Part shown: one piece after another, positions 41,053 to 59,203 of the stretch
Position numbering within the stretch: position 1 is the first letter of the stretch
How the letters are laid out: each line of letters opens with the position of its first letter
Assembly (NCBI GenBank): GCA_018105865.1
Contig: CM030832.1
Location: 22,799,486-22,863,485 of the forward strand
Direction: 5' to 3'
Source: Metaphire vulgaris
Lineage: Eukaryota; Annelida; Clitellata; Crassiclitellata; Megascolecidae
DNA length: 64,000 bases
Translations under genes and position numbers: made by a program
Notes under the pieces: generated by a model
Databases searched by the model: none
What the model saw: only the letters and a program-made list of their open reading frames with translations
Told to the model about the DNA's origin: nothing

Positions 41053-41920
41053 TTAATCGGTTGTTGGTGATCCATTTGAACCTCCTGGGGGATTTGCTGG
41101 TTGGGTTGGTGGAATGGCGAGCGTACATCCGGTTGGGATCCGCGCCCAGTCATCAATCCACGTCACAGTCCCAGTGGATGAAGTCTGTTTCGTCTTAACT
41201 GGAACGTAGTAGTATACGTGTTCACAGACATTGCTGGTTCCGTCGATTAATCTCTTAGTACACGTGGCGACGATGAGCTTTGCTGGTTGACGGTTGGCGT
41301 CAGTGCTGATGTTGTATGTCCACGGACATACGGATCTGCTCTGGAGGTTCGACGTCGAATCTTGAAGAGTTTGGATCGACGGCGAAGTGTCTCTTTTTCG
41401 TCTGACTTTGACCGTTTCCAGAGTAGTTCCGTCTGAGCTCAACGGTGTCACAGTCGTTGCTTGAACTTCATCAGTTTCTCGTTCGACATCGCTTACTCCC
41501 GACCTGGCGATTAAAGAGACTAAGCAAAGTTAATCATCCCTTTTGTTTGCTTGATTGTCTACTGTAATAATCCTTCAAATGAATGTACAGTAGTAGCCAA
41601 ACTCGCTAAATAAAATAATTAATTGTTCAGAAATTTTAATAGAACTTCGCATTATAGACTCTGGCCATTGGGTCGACGCAATGATATTAATGTGAATTAT
41701 GAAAATTTTGCTAGTATGATTGTGCGATTATCTCATGATTCTTACCGAATTCACCTAAGAAAATGCTTGGATGGGCTGTTATTCTAGCTTACCTGTCAGA
41801 CGACAACTGCTGAATAAGATCGAACAGGTCCAAATTGTCGATTGGGGAATGAACAGGTATAGAGCCAATGCGAGCGATGAAGAGCAGAGCACAAACTCCT
41901 AAATAGACAAAACTAGCCAT
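41053..41920 (-). CDS. IL-17-like secreted cytokine, copy B
   Basis: Same architecture as copy A: exon 1 at 41793-41920 (signal peptide MASFVYLGVCALLFIARIG), intron of 289 bases, exon 2 at 41053-41503; 192 residues. Exon 2 differs from copy A at 9 of 451 bases, giving only four residue changes by my reading, while exon 1 differs at 15 of 128 bases, nearly all in the signal peptide. Furin-type RRKR, RSVCPW, DANRQP and PTGCTLAIPP are identical. The gene reads towards the propeller exon at 32827-33788 and lies head-to-head with the Ig receptor at 48994. Confidence 0.85.
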
Positions 41921-42042
41921 CGTCCTAAACTGAAAATACGTTCTATGTAACAGATTTTACTAGAAGACTTGTATTATACAAACGCAAATTTAAAATTTAT
42001 ATTCTTTATTCCGTTTAGTTGTTAAATGCTAGATCGTTAGCC

Positions 42043-42056
42043 TTTATATATATATT
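42043..42056 (-). promoter_or_regulatory. candidate TATA box of IL-17-like copy B
   Basis: AAATATATATATAAAGG on the minus strand, at the position equivalent to 14201-14216. Confidence 0.5.
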
Positions 42057-42652
42057 TAACTCACCAAATGGGAGTTAAGTGTTGAAGAGTTCGTTCCCAG
42101 CGTTTTTCCAATGACACAGATGACGACAACAGGAAAAGGTGAGAACTCATGTTCTTTACCCGGTTGCTCTCTGCGTCAACTGTTCTGACAACGACCCCCA
42201 GACAACGGTACCGTTCATTTATTCCGTAGAATCTAACAAGCCAATAGCGAATGTAATGACAAGATTGTTACGGCCGAATGTAGTCGTTAAGTGACTCAAT
42301 TAGGAAGACTAGTTTAACGGTTTCTTCAAGTGATAGAAACAAGTCAACCACCCCACCCGATATAATTGTTTTATAAATCTGAGTTCCGTCTTTTAAGCGT
42401 GCGACGAATGGGCGCCAACTGCACTCAATTATCGCTTGGAAAATGTACCGTACAGGCCCAAAGTCTCGGCGGCTGTACAAAGACGTCATCATTAGGGTTT
42501 AGTCATTTACTGTTGATCACTTCGAGTGTAGAGTTTCATTCACTATTTGTGTCGTCACACCCGTTTGTTCCGTGTGCCGGTTCTTGCTGTTTTCCCCGGC
42601 TATGAGCCGTCATTATACAGGCCCATGACAAACCGCTAGCAAGCACTCGAAT

Positions 42653-42654
<2 letters not shown>

Positions 42655-42703
<49 letters not shown>

Positions 42704-42795
42704 CAGAGACAGAGACAGAGACAGAGAGACAAAGAGACAGAAAGACAGAGAGACAGAGAGACAAAGAGACAGAGAGAAAGAGAGAAAGAGAGAGA
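42655..42795. repeat. (GA)n/(GACAGA)n expansion
   Basis: About 140 bases of GA and GACAGA units, expanded relative to copy A (14800-14850). Ser/Leu/Cys-rich minus-strand readings are artefacts. Confidence 0.92.
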
Positions 42796-43104
42796 GGAGA
42801 ACAAATGGCAGGGCTGGAGGGCATAGTTTCCTTTTGAAATACGTGCGCAGGAACGGCCGTATAGGCGTCCTCAGTCTATCTTTCATAAGGTGTTAACTTT
42901 TGCGCAGTTTAACATTGCGTTCATTTTAGACTAGCCTAGATGGGCTATAGAATATGTGATAAATGGGCATTCAGAAGACATTGAGTGAAGGAATAGTTTC
43001 CAGCGAACATCACTGGACTAAATAATAATGTCCCCGTTGGAGATAATGATAATGTCCCCTAATAATGATAATAATAATGTCCCCTATAGTCAGATAGGCT
43101 TGGA

Positions 43105-43530
43105 ACAAGCCTATCTGACTATAGGCCTACACACTCAAAAAGCCTATCCCTCATAGACAAGCTGAAGAGGTCTATTCTTTTTAGGCCTGCTACTTGTACG
43201 AGAAAGAGATTCGAAAACCCAGATGACGAGTTGTCATTGACAATAGTCGCCTTCTATTTATAGTAAGTGTATTTAAGTAAGAAGGTAAGTAGAATCTCGT
43301 GAAATTCTATTGCGCTTCGAAGCAAGCAATGTAGTAGTCGCTTATTTCTAGGCGCGTAACCTGCCTCTCAAATAGCTATGGCCGAAGTGCAGTGGTCAAC
43401 CAGGCAAGGCCACAATGGGAGTGGGGGAAGCAGCAAGGTAGACTATGAGAAACGAAACAAAAGAGACCATTTTAAAACTCTAGATTTAATAGTGCTGCAG
43501 TTTTATTGCGAGACAAAAATCGTCCGAATC
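43105..43530. other. right edge of duplicated block B
   Basis: Matches 15100-15470 and then diverges. A plus-strand open frame (43378-43674) overlaps it but is not conserved in copy A, so I do not call it a gene. Confidence 0.55.
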
Positions 43531-44699
43531 TGTTTTACTTTCCGAGTGCAGTCAAGGTGCAGAAGAGAAGACCATTACATTTTGACAGATATCGACATTA
43601 TTAAAGCAAGCCAAATAACCCAAGTTGTACCTCGGCTCATGCAGCAACTGACGAGCTCAGCACAAGATGAATAAGACCGGCCGATGTTAATATGGGACAA
43701 ATGAATTAATTGATATTCTAGGAAAAGCAATTGCGTGCAGTGATCATTCATTTACTGCCTGAAACATATGTTAATTACTTATACACCCAACAAGTATATT
43801 GCAACCATCGAACAGGGCCAATGCGTGACCTTTGGAGGCACTGACATTTTTATTATTGTTGCCGCAGTATTCAAACTTTAGGCTATATCACACCCACAGT
43901 CGACATCTAGGCCTACTTCAAAATTCTAGAACCAATACAAATAATAGTTCACTGCAAACCACACTTTGCCCTCACGAAAGCGCCAATCAATTGTGAATAA
44001 TCAAACTCGAAATTAAGTTCATGGTTAATGGATTGACAAACCACAAAGTCTCTACGGCGCTGTGGTTGAGAGAAGATACTGTACTATACGTCGAGTGGAT
44101 TTAATGTTTAGTACTCAATGGAGAATTTGAGAGGCAACAAGCGTCTCGTGTGGTCTCTTTTATTCAACTGTCCACCTCATCACCTACACGTGATGCCCAT
44201 GTTCCAAGCAAAGAATGAGTAGACGACCGAATGCCACCGGTATAAAGCGGAGAAGAAAAAAGTCAATAGCTCCATTGGCAGAAGATAATAATAATATAAT
44301 AATAATTATGCACTTCTATAGCACCAGTTCTAATACCCAAGGTATCAATCGATGGTACTTCAAAATCAATCCGCAAAAGATCCAGATCATTCCAGAGATC
44401 AGTCAGTCAGAGGGAGAAGATCTTTGATAGACATTGGCAAGGGAGACAGATGATCCAAATATTTCTCTTGCTGGACAAAATCAGTTTCATCTCTCAGTAC
44501 GTGTCATTTCGAAATTGTTAAATATCGGCATTCTGTTCTTGTTGACTGGCTGCACCAAATGATGGTGTATGAGCCTACCTGTACAGTTAAGTCCACGTTC
44601 AATTCTAACCCGGCTTCATTGGCAACTTCCGATATGAAAGCGGCAATCTGATTCTGTGCGTCGTTAATTATCTAGTTACTTTAAAAATAATAAACGCAG

Positions 44700-46144
44700 G
44701 TGGCCATTTAATTACAAATTGAATGGCGAATTTCCATTTCTGCGACAATTTTGTGATGACGACACTACTGTATGCAGTTATGCACATCTTTTTATATGGT
44801 TTTCATGATATTAAGGATTTATTTGTATCTGCTTAGAAGCCTAATTTGCGGGCCATCAAATGTGCCAGCCTTCAACTTCTCGTTTGAAAGAGCAGAACAT
44901 TTTGCACAGATTTACTTGAAGCATTCACCATCTCGACCCAAAGCTCTAACCAACTGTTTTGTGAGTCCAGTTTTCTATGCATGGTAGGGAGTAACACTTT
45001 ATGAGAATTAGTGGTTCATCCTTGATATTCTTTTCACAAACTTTGACTTTTTCTCTAACTGGTTATTCTTTCCTTGCATAGGCCTAATGTTCTGCTTTGG
45101 TCGACCATCCCAAAGGCACAGGAAGGAAGGAAATTTGGTGTACCCGCTTTCTTGTCCTAGAAGCACGTCGCCACATAAAGTCCTGTAGTGATCATTATAT
45201 TTGAGTTTTTTGAGAATGGTTCTCGTGGATTCTTAAGTTTCTTTCAGATTTACTGAGTGAACAATGGGATTGGACACTAATTTACTTCCATTGTGAAGTA
45301 ACACACACTGTAGACATCTTCTTGAACTGTCAATAAAAAGCCTCCATTCTTCAGTTACATAACAATCACATCGCATTGGTTCAATAAGTCCTTTGATGTT
45401 TATACAGTATACAAGCCCTTCCTCTATATGGAAATATTTAAGATCTTTCTCTCTGTCACGAAACATAAACGTGGTTCCTGGAGTTAACAGGTTCCCTTCC
45501 TTCAGCATTGAGCCCAGTAACTCTGCTGATCACTATGGCAGATCAAGATCTCGTACAAGGTCATTCAACTCAGCTTGGTTGAATGGTTGGAGCATTCCAG
45601 CATCAACTTCTTGGGCCACAAAATCTTCGTCATCGGTTTCTGTTGATACATTTGACTGGCAAATTCATCGTCGTCTGAAACTTCAAAAGTAGTGCAAATA
45701 GGTACAGGAACTTCGTCTCAGTGAGCAAACGGTCTCAGAGCAGAGGGGAGATTTGGGTACTGGATGAAAGATTTTATCTTTGTGGATATGCCTGCAATAT
45801 GTATCAAGCAGAAGCAGCAGTCATCAACATGTTTTTGAGGATCTCGCAACACCATTGGAACTCCAAAGCTAAGACTTTCTCTCTGAACTGAGATTTTCAA
45901 CACATGTCCTGCACACTTTACTTTGTATGTTTTGTCCAAGGCTTTTCCTGGTCACCCAATTTAGCTCAAAAATATGTATGATAAGCTTTATAAAGCTTAT
46001 CATACATATTTCTGAGCTAAATATATGCACAAATTCAGACACATCTCTCCTTTGTTTATGTGTTGCAAACCAGCCACAAATGTAGCAAAACTTGTCAGGA
46101 TCATTCCTGCGCCGTCCACGAAGTGTTCGAGTGCTGGATGACAT
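44700..46144 (-). pseudogene. degenerate transposon-like ORF with C2C2 motifs
   Basis: Minus-strand fragments in changing frames: an N-terminal SSSTRTLRGRRRNDPDKFC, CGWFATHKQRRDVSEFVHI, then SKVCRTCVENL; next LSFGVPMVLRDPQKHVDDC and CFCLIHIAGI; then REKDLKYFHIEEGLVYC and EEWRLFIDSSRRCLQCVLLH. This resembles a multi-copy family of uncharacterised proteins with paired Cys motifs in cnidarian and arthropod genomes (from memory). A 62-base palindrome (45960-46021) interrupts the N-terminal part. Stops and shifts make it non-functional. Confidence 0.6.
45960..46021. repeat. 62-base near-perfect palindrome
   Basis: Two 31-base halves with a single mismatch and no spacer; the centre is GCTTTATAAAGC. 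It sits inside the decayed ORF and looks like a local inverted duplication. Confidence 0.9.
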
Positions 46145-46256
46145 ATTTAAGAGAAAACTATTTAAAAGTGTTAAATTTGCTGCGACTTGTAGGCCTCATG
46201 AACGACTGAACGCTGCCGTCGCTTACACGCTGCATATATAGGCCTATAGGCTATAC

Positions 46257-47097
46257 CAGTGATGGGCAACTAACTAAAAATATTAGTTAAACTATAACTA
46301 AATTTTAACTAAAAATAAGTAGTTAAACTTTTAGTTGCTAACTACCTTTCTAAAATAGTTAACTAAACTAAAAAAATTTAGTTAAACTTTTTGCAACTAA
46401 TTTTACAACTATTTTTCATGTATCAAATATGTGTTCATGAAAACAATTCAAAACATAGACGATGCTGGCAGCATCAATACGTCAGTCAATGAACCATTGA
46501 ATTAATTAATCATTGATTGTCTATTTAAGTCTTAGTCTAGACTGCAGGAACACAAGTTTGTCAAGAGTCTCATCGCTTTACTTTTGGTTGGCAAAAGCGG
46601 CACGTGCCACTGAAATTCTTGCAGTCATTATGAGCTTGGTTTGAGTCCTTTAACTTCAATTTGACTTCTTCGCAACACATGTTTACTAATTCATTTTCAC
46701 TTTTCCGTTGCTAGAAAACGCTACTTATGATGTAATTCAATATTGTATATAATTCCAACTAAAGATAAACGACTTCATATAAAAGCATTTCCCGCTTACC
46801 AACGAGATCAAAGATCGTAAGTAAGTAAAAATACACTGGTCTCTGACCAAGATCAGTGATATATGGTGTTATCGTTGTCATAAAAAAATTTACCCAGAAG
46901 AGAATAGATAAAAAGGTACTGTAATTTCGGATCACCAACTAAAATTTTTTAGTTAAACTATTTAGTTATTAACTAATTTTTAGTTAAACTATCATTTTAA
47001 CTAAACTATTTATATTTAATTAAACTATGAAGCTAACTAAAAAAAGTAGTTAAACTTTTAGTTAGCAACTAATAAGTTAACTAGTTGCCCATCACTG
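46257..47097. mobile_element. hAT element, 841 bp, perfect 8-bp TSD
   Basis: Termini CAGTGATGGGCAACTAACT and, inverted, CAGTGATGGGCAACTAGTT; GGCTATAC on both sides (46249-46256, 47098-47105). Sub-terminal arrays of TAGTTAAACT on both sides resemble transposase-binding repeats. No transposase. Confidence 0.95.
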
Positions 47098-47464
47098 GGC
47101 TATACTATATCCACAAAATGCTGACGCCTGTAGTTCTCAGTTTTAAACTGCCTAGTAAGCTGTCGTACTATTAAATAGTTACACGCGCTGCATATTCAGC
47201 ATATATTTTTGCACATTGTTATCTGTTTGCATATTCCATAAAGCTAAATAATTATAGTACATAATTCTACGTTATTACAGTAATAGTTTATCAACTAACC
47301 GCATTTTGCGGGAAAACCGGACGTGACTGGAGGAAACGGGTGTGATTTTTGGATTCAGCATACCAAATAGCATAAAGATCATAGTTTATGGAAATATTGA
47401 AGATGGTTCTTTTTGACAGCTTAACATCCGTTTCGTTTAATAGTTATCGCCAGGGGCACACTGA

Positions 47465-47540
47465 CCGCGGCCCGCGGCCCGCGGCCCGCGGCCCGCAGTC
47501 CAGACCGTAACGATGGTTCTTGAGGACCGCTGCAGCTCTT
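47465..47540. repeat. GCGGCCC tandem repeat and related GC-rich repeat
   Basis: Four to five CCGCGGCC units lead into GCAGTCCAGACCG and GGTTCTTGAGGACCGC, a reverse-oriented relative of the sequence split by the element at 30191-32401. Confidence 0.7.
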
Positions 47541-48234
47541 TGAATATGTGTATGAAAAAATTGTTAACCTGAATTTCAATGGTTTTCAGCACAGGAAACG
47601 CTCTACTAAACCACCTAATATGCAGTTGTCATTATTATAAATATTAGCCTGCTTACTTTCTGTTGTCATTGTAATCATGCGTTGATGTATTTCCGTTTCT
47701 ATCATCGGCCTGTTCCTGTTTTATTACAGGTTGCGGTGACTTTGTAATATATCATAATCAAGGTCTTTAAAATAGGCCAATGCATCAAAGCTCACCGTCT
47801 TCTTCTAATATTATTCACAATTTCAGCGACTGAGGCTCCGCCCCAGACCCCGTTACGATCACTAATGACATTGAAACAGTTTTCAGACAGGGTACTATAT
47901 GCTGTCCTAAAGTCTAAAATCTATTATTCGTATTTTGGGAATTTTGTCATTTTGTTTGTTGTCTTGGTACACTTATAACAGTCTATTAAGAGGACCAGTA
48001 GTTATTCGTAGCCGTAGTAAACATAGGAATAATAGGACTTCCGTTGTACAATGTACATGTAACTAATGATGGAAGACGCAATGTGGACCGACTTCAAAAG
48101 AAGTTTGAGTAGCCTACCCCTGATAATTTATCGAAATAGATCCAGGATAATGGTCGTTTTTTGGCGGCTGTAAACATTAAGACCAGCACAGTAGATTTAT
48201 AGACGCTTCTTAATGAATACTAATTAATTACTGT

Positions 48235-48527
48235 TGGGGGCGGGAAGTTAGCAGAGTGGTAACAGCGTTGGACGATGGTGCCGAAGGTCGCGGGTTCGAT
48301 TCTCGCAGGAGCCCTAAGGTCGACTCAGCCTTCATTCGCTAGAGGGCGGTGGTAACTGAGTAGCAGCTGTGGCTGCGAAGGTAAAACGTGGGTCTAGAGA
48401 AAGCAATGGCAAACTACTTTAGATTAATGGCTTTAGCCACCTGCGTCGCTGCTTGCCTGACACCGGAGATCAGCGCCGGGCCCGAAGCTCGAAATCGAGT
48501 ATGGGCGAACCTTTACCTTTACCTTTT
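48235..48527 (+). mobile_element. tRNA-derived SINE, 293 bp
   Basis: The head resembles a tRNA gene: A-box-like TTAGCAGAGTGGTAACAGC and B-box GGTTCGATTC with an ACCEPTOR-like GGGCG/GAGCCC pairing. A tRNA-unrelated body follows, ending in a (CTTTAC)n tail. TTACTGT flanks both sides (48228-48234, 48528-48534). It is a retroposed Pol III element rather than a working tRNA. Confidence 0.88.
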
Positions 48528-48993
48528 TTACTGTAGGCGCACAAATTTTCAAACGGGTCTTGACTCTATGCTATAATTCATTATTTATTCGCTGTGAATA
48601 TTGCAAAAAAAAAACTTCCGACAGTTTACACAACAAGTTAAACAAACGACGAAAGAGATCGGAAAAGGCAAACATCCAATTGTAAATATGAAAACACAGA
48701 CATGATCCAACAAGCTATCATAGCATTATAACTTTTAACATAAGAGCAAACTCCTGAATGCAACAGCTGCCTAAAAGGCAAACTAGTTCCTTCTCTACAC
48801 TTACTCGTTTATCAGCTATTATAGAAGATTATATCCATGTATGGTAGAGTATGTTTCAGCAACAAAGGTCATTTAGGATTGTAAAAACTTTTGCAAAGCT
48901 GTTTACATCTGTTCTAGGGTGCCGCAAAGAGTCTAGAAATAATAAACTTAGAGAAAATAAAGCAGTTGCTAAGGAAGGTTCAACAGTGGAAGA

Positions 48994-55985
<6,992 letters not shown>

Positions 55986-56729
55986 TGCCGTACGGCCTCA
56001 AAGGTTCATAATTCTTCATGAAGAGCAATGACTCGTTCGATGATCAATATAGAAATATGTATCGATGGCTTAACACTTCTGTTCTTGTTCTCCTGTTTTA
56101 TTGTGAATATTCTACGCTGTGTATCTTTCGTTAAAACCTAATTTTGGTTTCAGTCATAATATACAGTATCTACATGTATGCGGATGACATTGTGCACGTT
56201 AATTTTTACACGTATACCGGCTTGTATTTACTTTGGAAATATGTTACACTAGTGAACAAGCTCTTGCTGCTATTTACTGTATGAATAAAAATGACTTGCA
56301 GTTACATGCATTGTGGGATAAATTAAACACGTAGGACAAATATTTATGTCATTTAAATAAATTCATCTAATCACAATGTGACGTTTTGATATTTTGCCTC
56401 CTTTAAGATTCGCCGGTGTGGTCTGATGGTAGGCCTACTGTAGTTTGACGCACTCATTGCTCCAAAATGGGGTCATGATGAAAGGAACTATTGCGAGAGC
56501 AAAGCAATTTGTTCATCTAAATATTATTGTTCCATAAACCAACGTTCATAAAACAACTCTTGACAGCTTCGCACTGCAAAGAATTTAGATCATGTGACTT
56601 CTGTGTGAGAAGTTTTAATTTTTCAGGCAGTTACACTCAGCCGTTTAACTTGATCACTGCAGTCTGTCCTATGACTACCAAAGTATACCTTACCCTTAAT
56701 ACCAAAATTCGAGTGTACCAAACTCTGAC

Positions 56730-57175
56730 CCCCCCCCCAGTGTTGCCGTACGTACCCGAAACATGGACACTATCAGCGGACGCCAGAGCACAAGAAGCTT
56801 TCTACGTGAAATGACCACGCCATATCCTCCACATTCGCTGGCAAGACCGTGTACGCAATGAAGACTCGAGGAACTACCACCAGTACTTCCTCTAGGCATC
56901 AAGCCATCCTCGAACATGTATCCTGACTCCGGAATGACATCCCCGCCCACTCTGCACTACGATGCCATGTATACTTGCAATGTCACTCGATCGAACACCT
57001 TTCAAAACATGGAGGACGAGGCCTGGACATCCTAGCAACAGATGGCTGGATGCCTTAAGGACACGGAATGACCGCCAGAAAATCTCTGTAGACAACAATG
57101 GATCGTGGTCATCGAAGAGAGACGAAAGGGGTCTTGCCGGCTGTGCGATAATAACGACGACGACTATCTATGTCG
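56730..57175 (+). mobile_element. RTE-type LINE 3' fragment
   Basis: Frame-broken plus-strand pieces: LPYVPETWTLSADARAQEAF, ILHIRWQDRVRNED, then RPGHPSNRWLDALRTRND and GLAGCA. Same tail type as 8371-8960. Confidence 0.75.
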
Positions 57176-57226
57176 GCAGATGCTGCTCGCATTATCTATA
57201 ACATTAAAATCGTTATCTGTATGTCT

Positions 57227-57515
57227 GTTGCCTTCGAGCGTTCTGATTGGTTGGCTGTGTGAGCGTTCTGATTGGTTGCGTTCGAGCGTTCTGATTGTTT
57301 GGCTGTGTGAGCGTTCTGATTGGTTGGCTGTGTGAGCGTTCTGATTGGTTACCTTCAAGCGTTCTGATTGGTTGGCTGAGTGAGCGTTCTGATTGGTCAT
57401 TCTGGAATTGGAATTGGATTGGTCGTTGCCTCGAGCGAAGCGAAGCGACGCGAAGCGACGCGAAGCGACGCGAAGCGACGCGAAGCGACGCGAAGCGACG
57501 CGAAGCTCGCCTCAT
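57227..57515 (+). repeat. CCAAT-box minisatellite and GCGAAGCGAC array
   Basis: Five to seven copies of a roughly 24-base unit GAGCGTTCTGATTGGTTGGC (57227-57400) each contain ATTGG, the reverse of a CCAAT box. A perfect 10-base GCGAAGCGAC array (about 57434-57505) follows. The region is CpG-rich relative to the window. Confidence 0.85.
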
Positions 57516-57614
57516 GCGAGCGAAGCTCGCGCGAGCGAAGCGAGCCTTCGAGTTCTAGTCTATCATATTAAGATCCTTATCTGTATGTCTCTCTGTTACC
57601 TTCAAGCGTTGTGA

Positions 57615-57740
57615 TTGGTTGACTATTGGTAGACGGTTTAGACCGTTTAGTCCTTACGTCGCGATGCGTTGGTGGGCGAGCGTTGACTATTGGTAAACGG
57701 TTTAGTCCTTACGTCGCGATGCTTTGGTGGACGATGTTCG
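57615..57740. repeat. two-copy tandem duplication of about 60-70 bp
   Basis: GACTATTGGTAGACGGTTTAG ... TCCTTACGTCGCGATGCG (abbreviated) is repeated head to tail with few changes; each copy again contains ATTGG. Confidence 0.7.
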
Positions 57741-58059
57741 AAGACGAATTGTTCGTAGAATCGTAGTTTAACACGGTTTAGTCGAGTCATTGCAGCGTCA
57801 GAGGGGTGGGCGTGCGACGACGTTGCTATTGGTAACAATTGTTCGCAGCCTGAGGTAGTTGCGCAATTTTAACGTACATTTTAACGTACACAGAAAATAC
57901 GTGTACAGCGTCACAAATGGCCACAGTTGCGTGATTTTAACGTACATAGGCCTAATTATTACGTGGCGCAGAGCTCGGCTAGGTGGCGATCATTGAAATG
58001 TTGTTCAGCATGAATTCAATGATTGGGTGTTAGGTATAGGTATTGGATTAGTATTATCC

Positions 58060-58103
58060 TGCACTGCGAGCGAAGCGAGCGCGAGCGAAGGAGCATCTTT
58101 CTA

Positions 58104-58179
<76 letters not shown>
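58060..58179. repeat. GCGAGCGAAG repeat, (TA)n and (GA)n
   Basis: A short GCGAGCGAAGC motif at 58065-58090, then (TA)n at 58105-58140 joined directly to (GA)n at 58141-58179. Confidence 0.9.
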
Positions 58180-58181
<2 letters not shown>

Positions 58182-58822
58182 GTAAGATGTGCGACTGAAA
58201 CAGTTTATTGCTTATTACTACTTTCACATTAGGGTTGAAGATTTCCTACAATTTGATAAACATCAGTTCAAGTTTTGCTATGGAAGGCCAAAATAAATAA
58301 ATCTAAAATTAATCATTATTTATCATGTCGTACTCTCTAGTATACTCTAAAGTTGAAACGCAGTGTTCTCCATGCCGTCAATATCGTACGTATGCCAGCA
58401 AATGGGCATCACTGATACAGTCAGTACTTTGTCTAGCGCCATGTCACCAATTCTTCTGCACACTGTGTTATCTAACAGTGGGATTGTCTTTAGTATCCCA
58501 CACATCAATTGCTGCATGAAATTTGAGCCCTGCCGAATATGTGCGCGACTTTATTTAACATGCAATTTGCAATTACGACAGATTGGATTTTTGGTTGCAC
58601 ACGCTGGCTATCATTTTGCCAAAATATTGTGTGGCTAATCGAAAACTTCTAAAATGTCGACGTTAACCCCATTTGTTCCCTATTATTCTGAAACCCTGGC
58701 TACGCCACTGCTCTAAGTAATTCTTAAACTAGGACTACAGCTTCCTTTATTAGACCGAATTGAACAACTGTGAAAAAATATCGTTAAATCAAAATCATTA
58801 CATAAGTTTTCAATTGGCTTTA

Positions 58823-59203
58823 GGGTTCATCCACAAATGACGTAACGCGCCCAGGGGGTCCGGACATTTGTTACGAAGTGTGACGAGGAGAAGGGGGTTC
58901 CGTAAATGTGACGTAACGCAACACAAAATGATTAAGTGACGGTTTTTTTTCTTTTTTTGCTTGTCAGGATATTTGGAGAGGGAAAATGCAATGATGACTT
59001 TTTTCTTGTCAGTATGTTTGGAGAGAGAAAAATAGAAGGATGAATTACCTTTTTTGCTTGTCGAGACTTTTCGGAAGACGAAAAGGGGGTCGGCCTGTTG
59101 TCACGTCATATTTTAGGGGGGCTGACTTTGTTACTTCGCATTACGTTGCGGGGAGAGGTAAAAAAAGTGCCAAAATCGCGTTACATCATTTATGGACGAC
59201 CCC
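58823..59203. mobile_element. GTCCATAAATGACGT MITE, copy 3
   Basis: Inverted ends GGGTTCATCCACAAATGACG and GGGGTCGTCCATAAATGATG, flanked by TTTA and TTAA. It touches the 3' end of the minus-strand propeller pseudogene. Confidence 0.82.

Noticed and set aside
42536..42886. Ser/Leu/Cys-rich minus-strand frames
   Set aside because: Translations of the GA/GACAGA repeat; not conserved in copy A.
43378..43674. 98-codon open frame
   Set aside because: The homologous stretch in copy A (15335 onward) is not open in the same frame, and no domain is seen.
48238..48310. A functional tRNA gene
   Set aside because: The tRNA-like head is joined to a non-tRNA body with a (CTTTAC)n tail and flanking TTACTGT duplication, so it is a SINE.
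57164..57558. Ser/Arg-rich frames over the CCAAT minisatellite
   Set aside because: Repeat translations in several frames; the nucleotide unit, not the peptide, is what is conserved.
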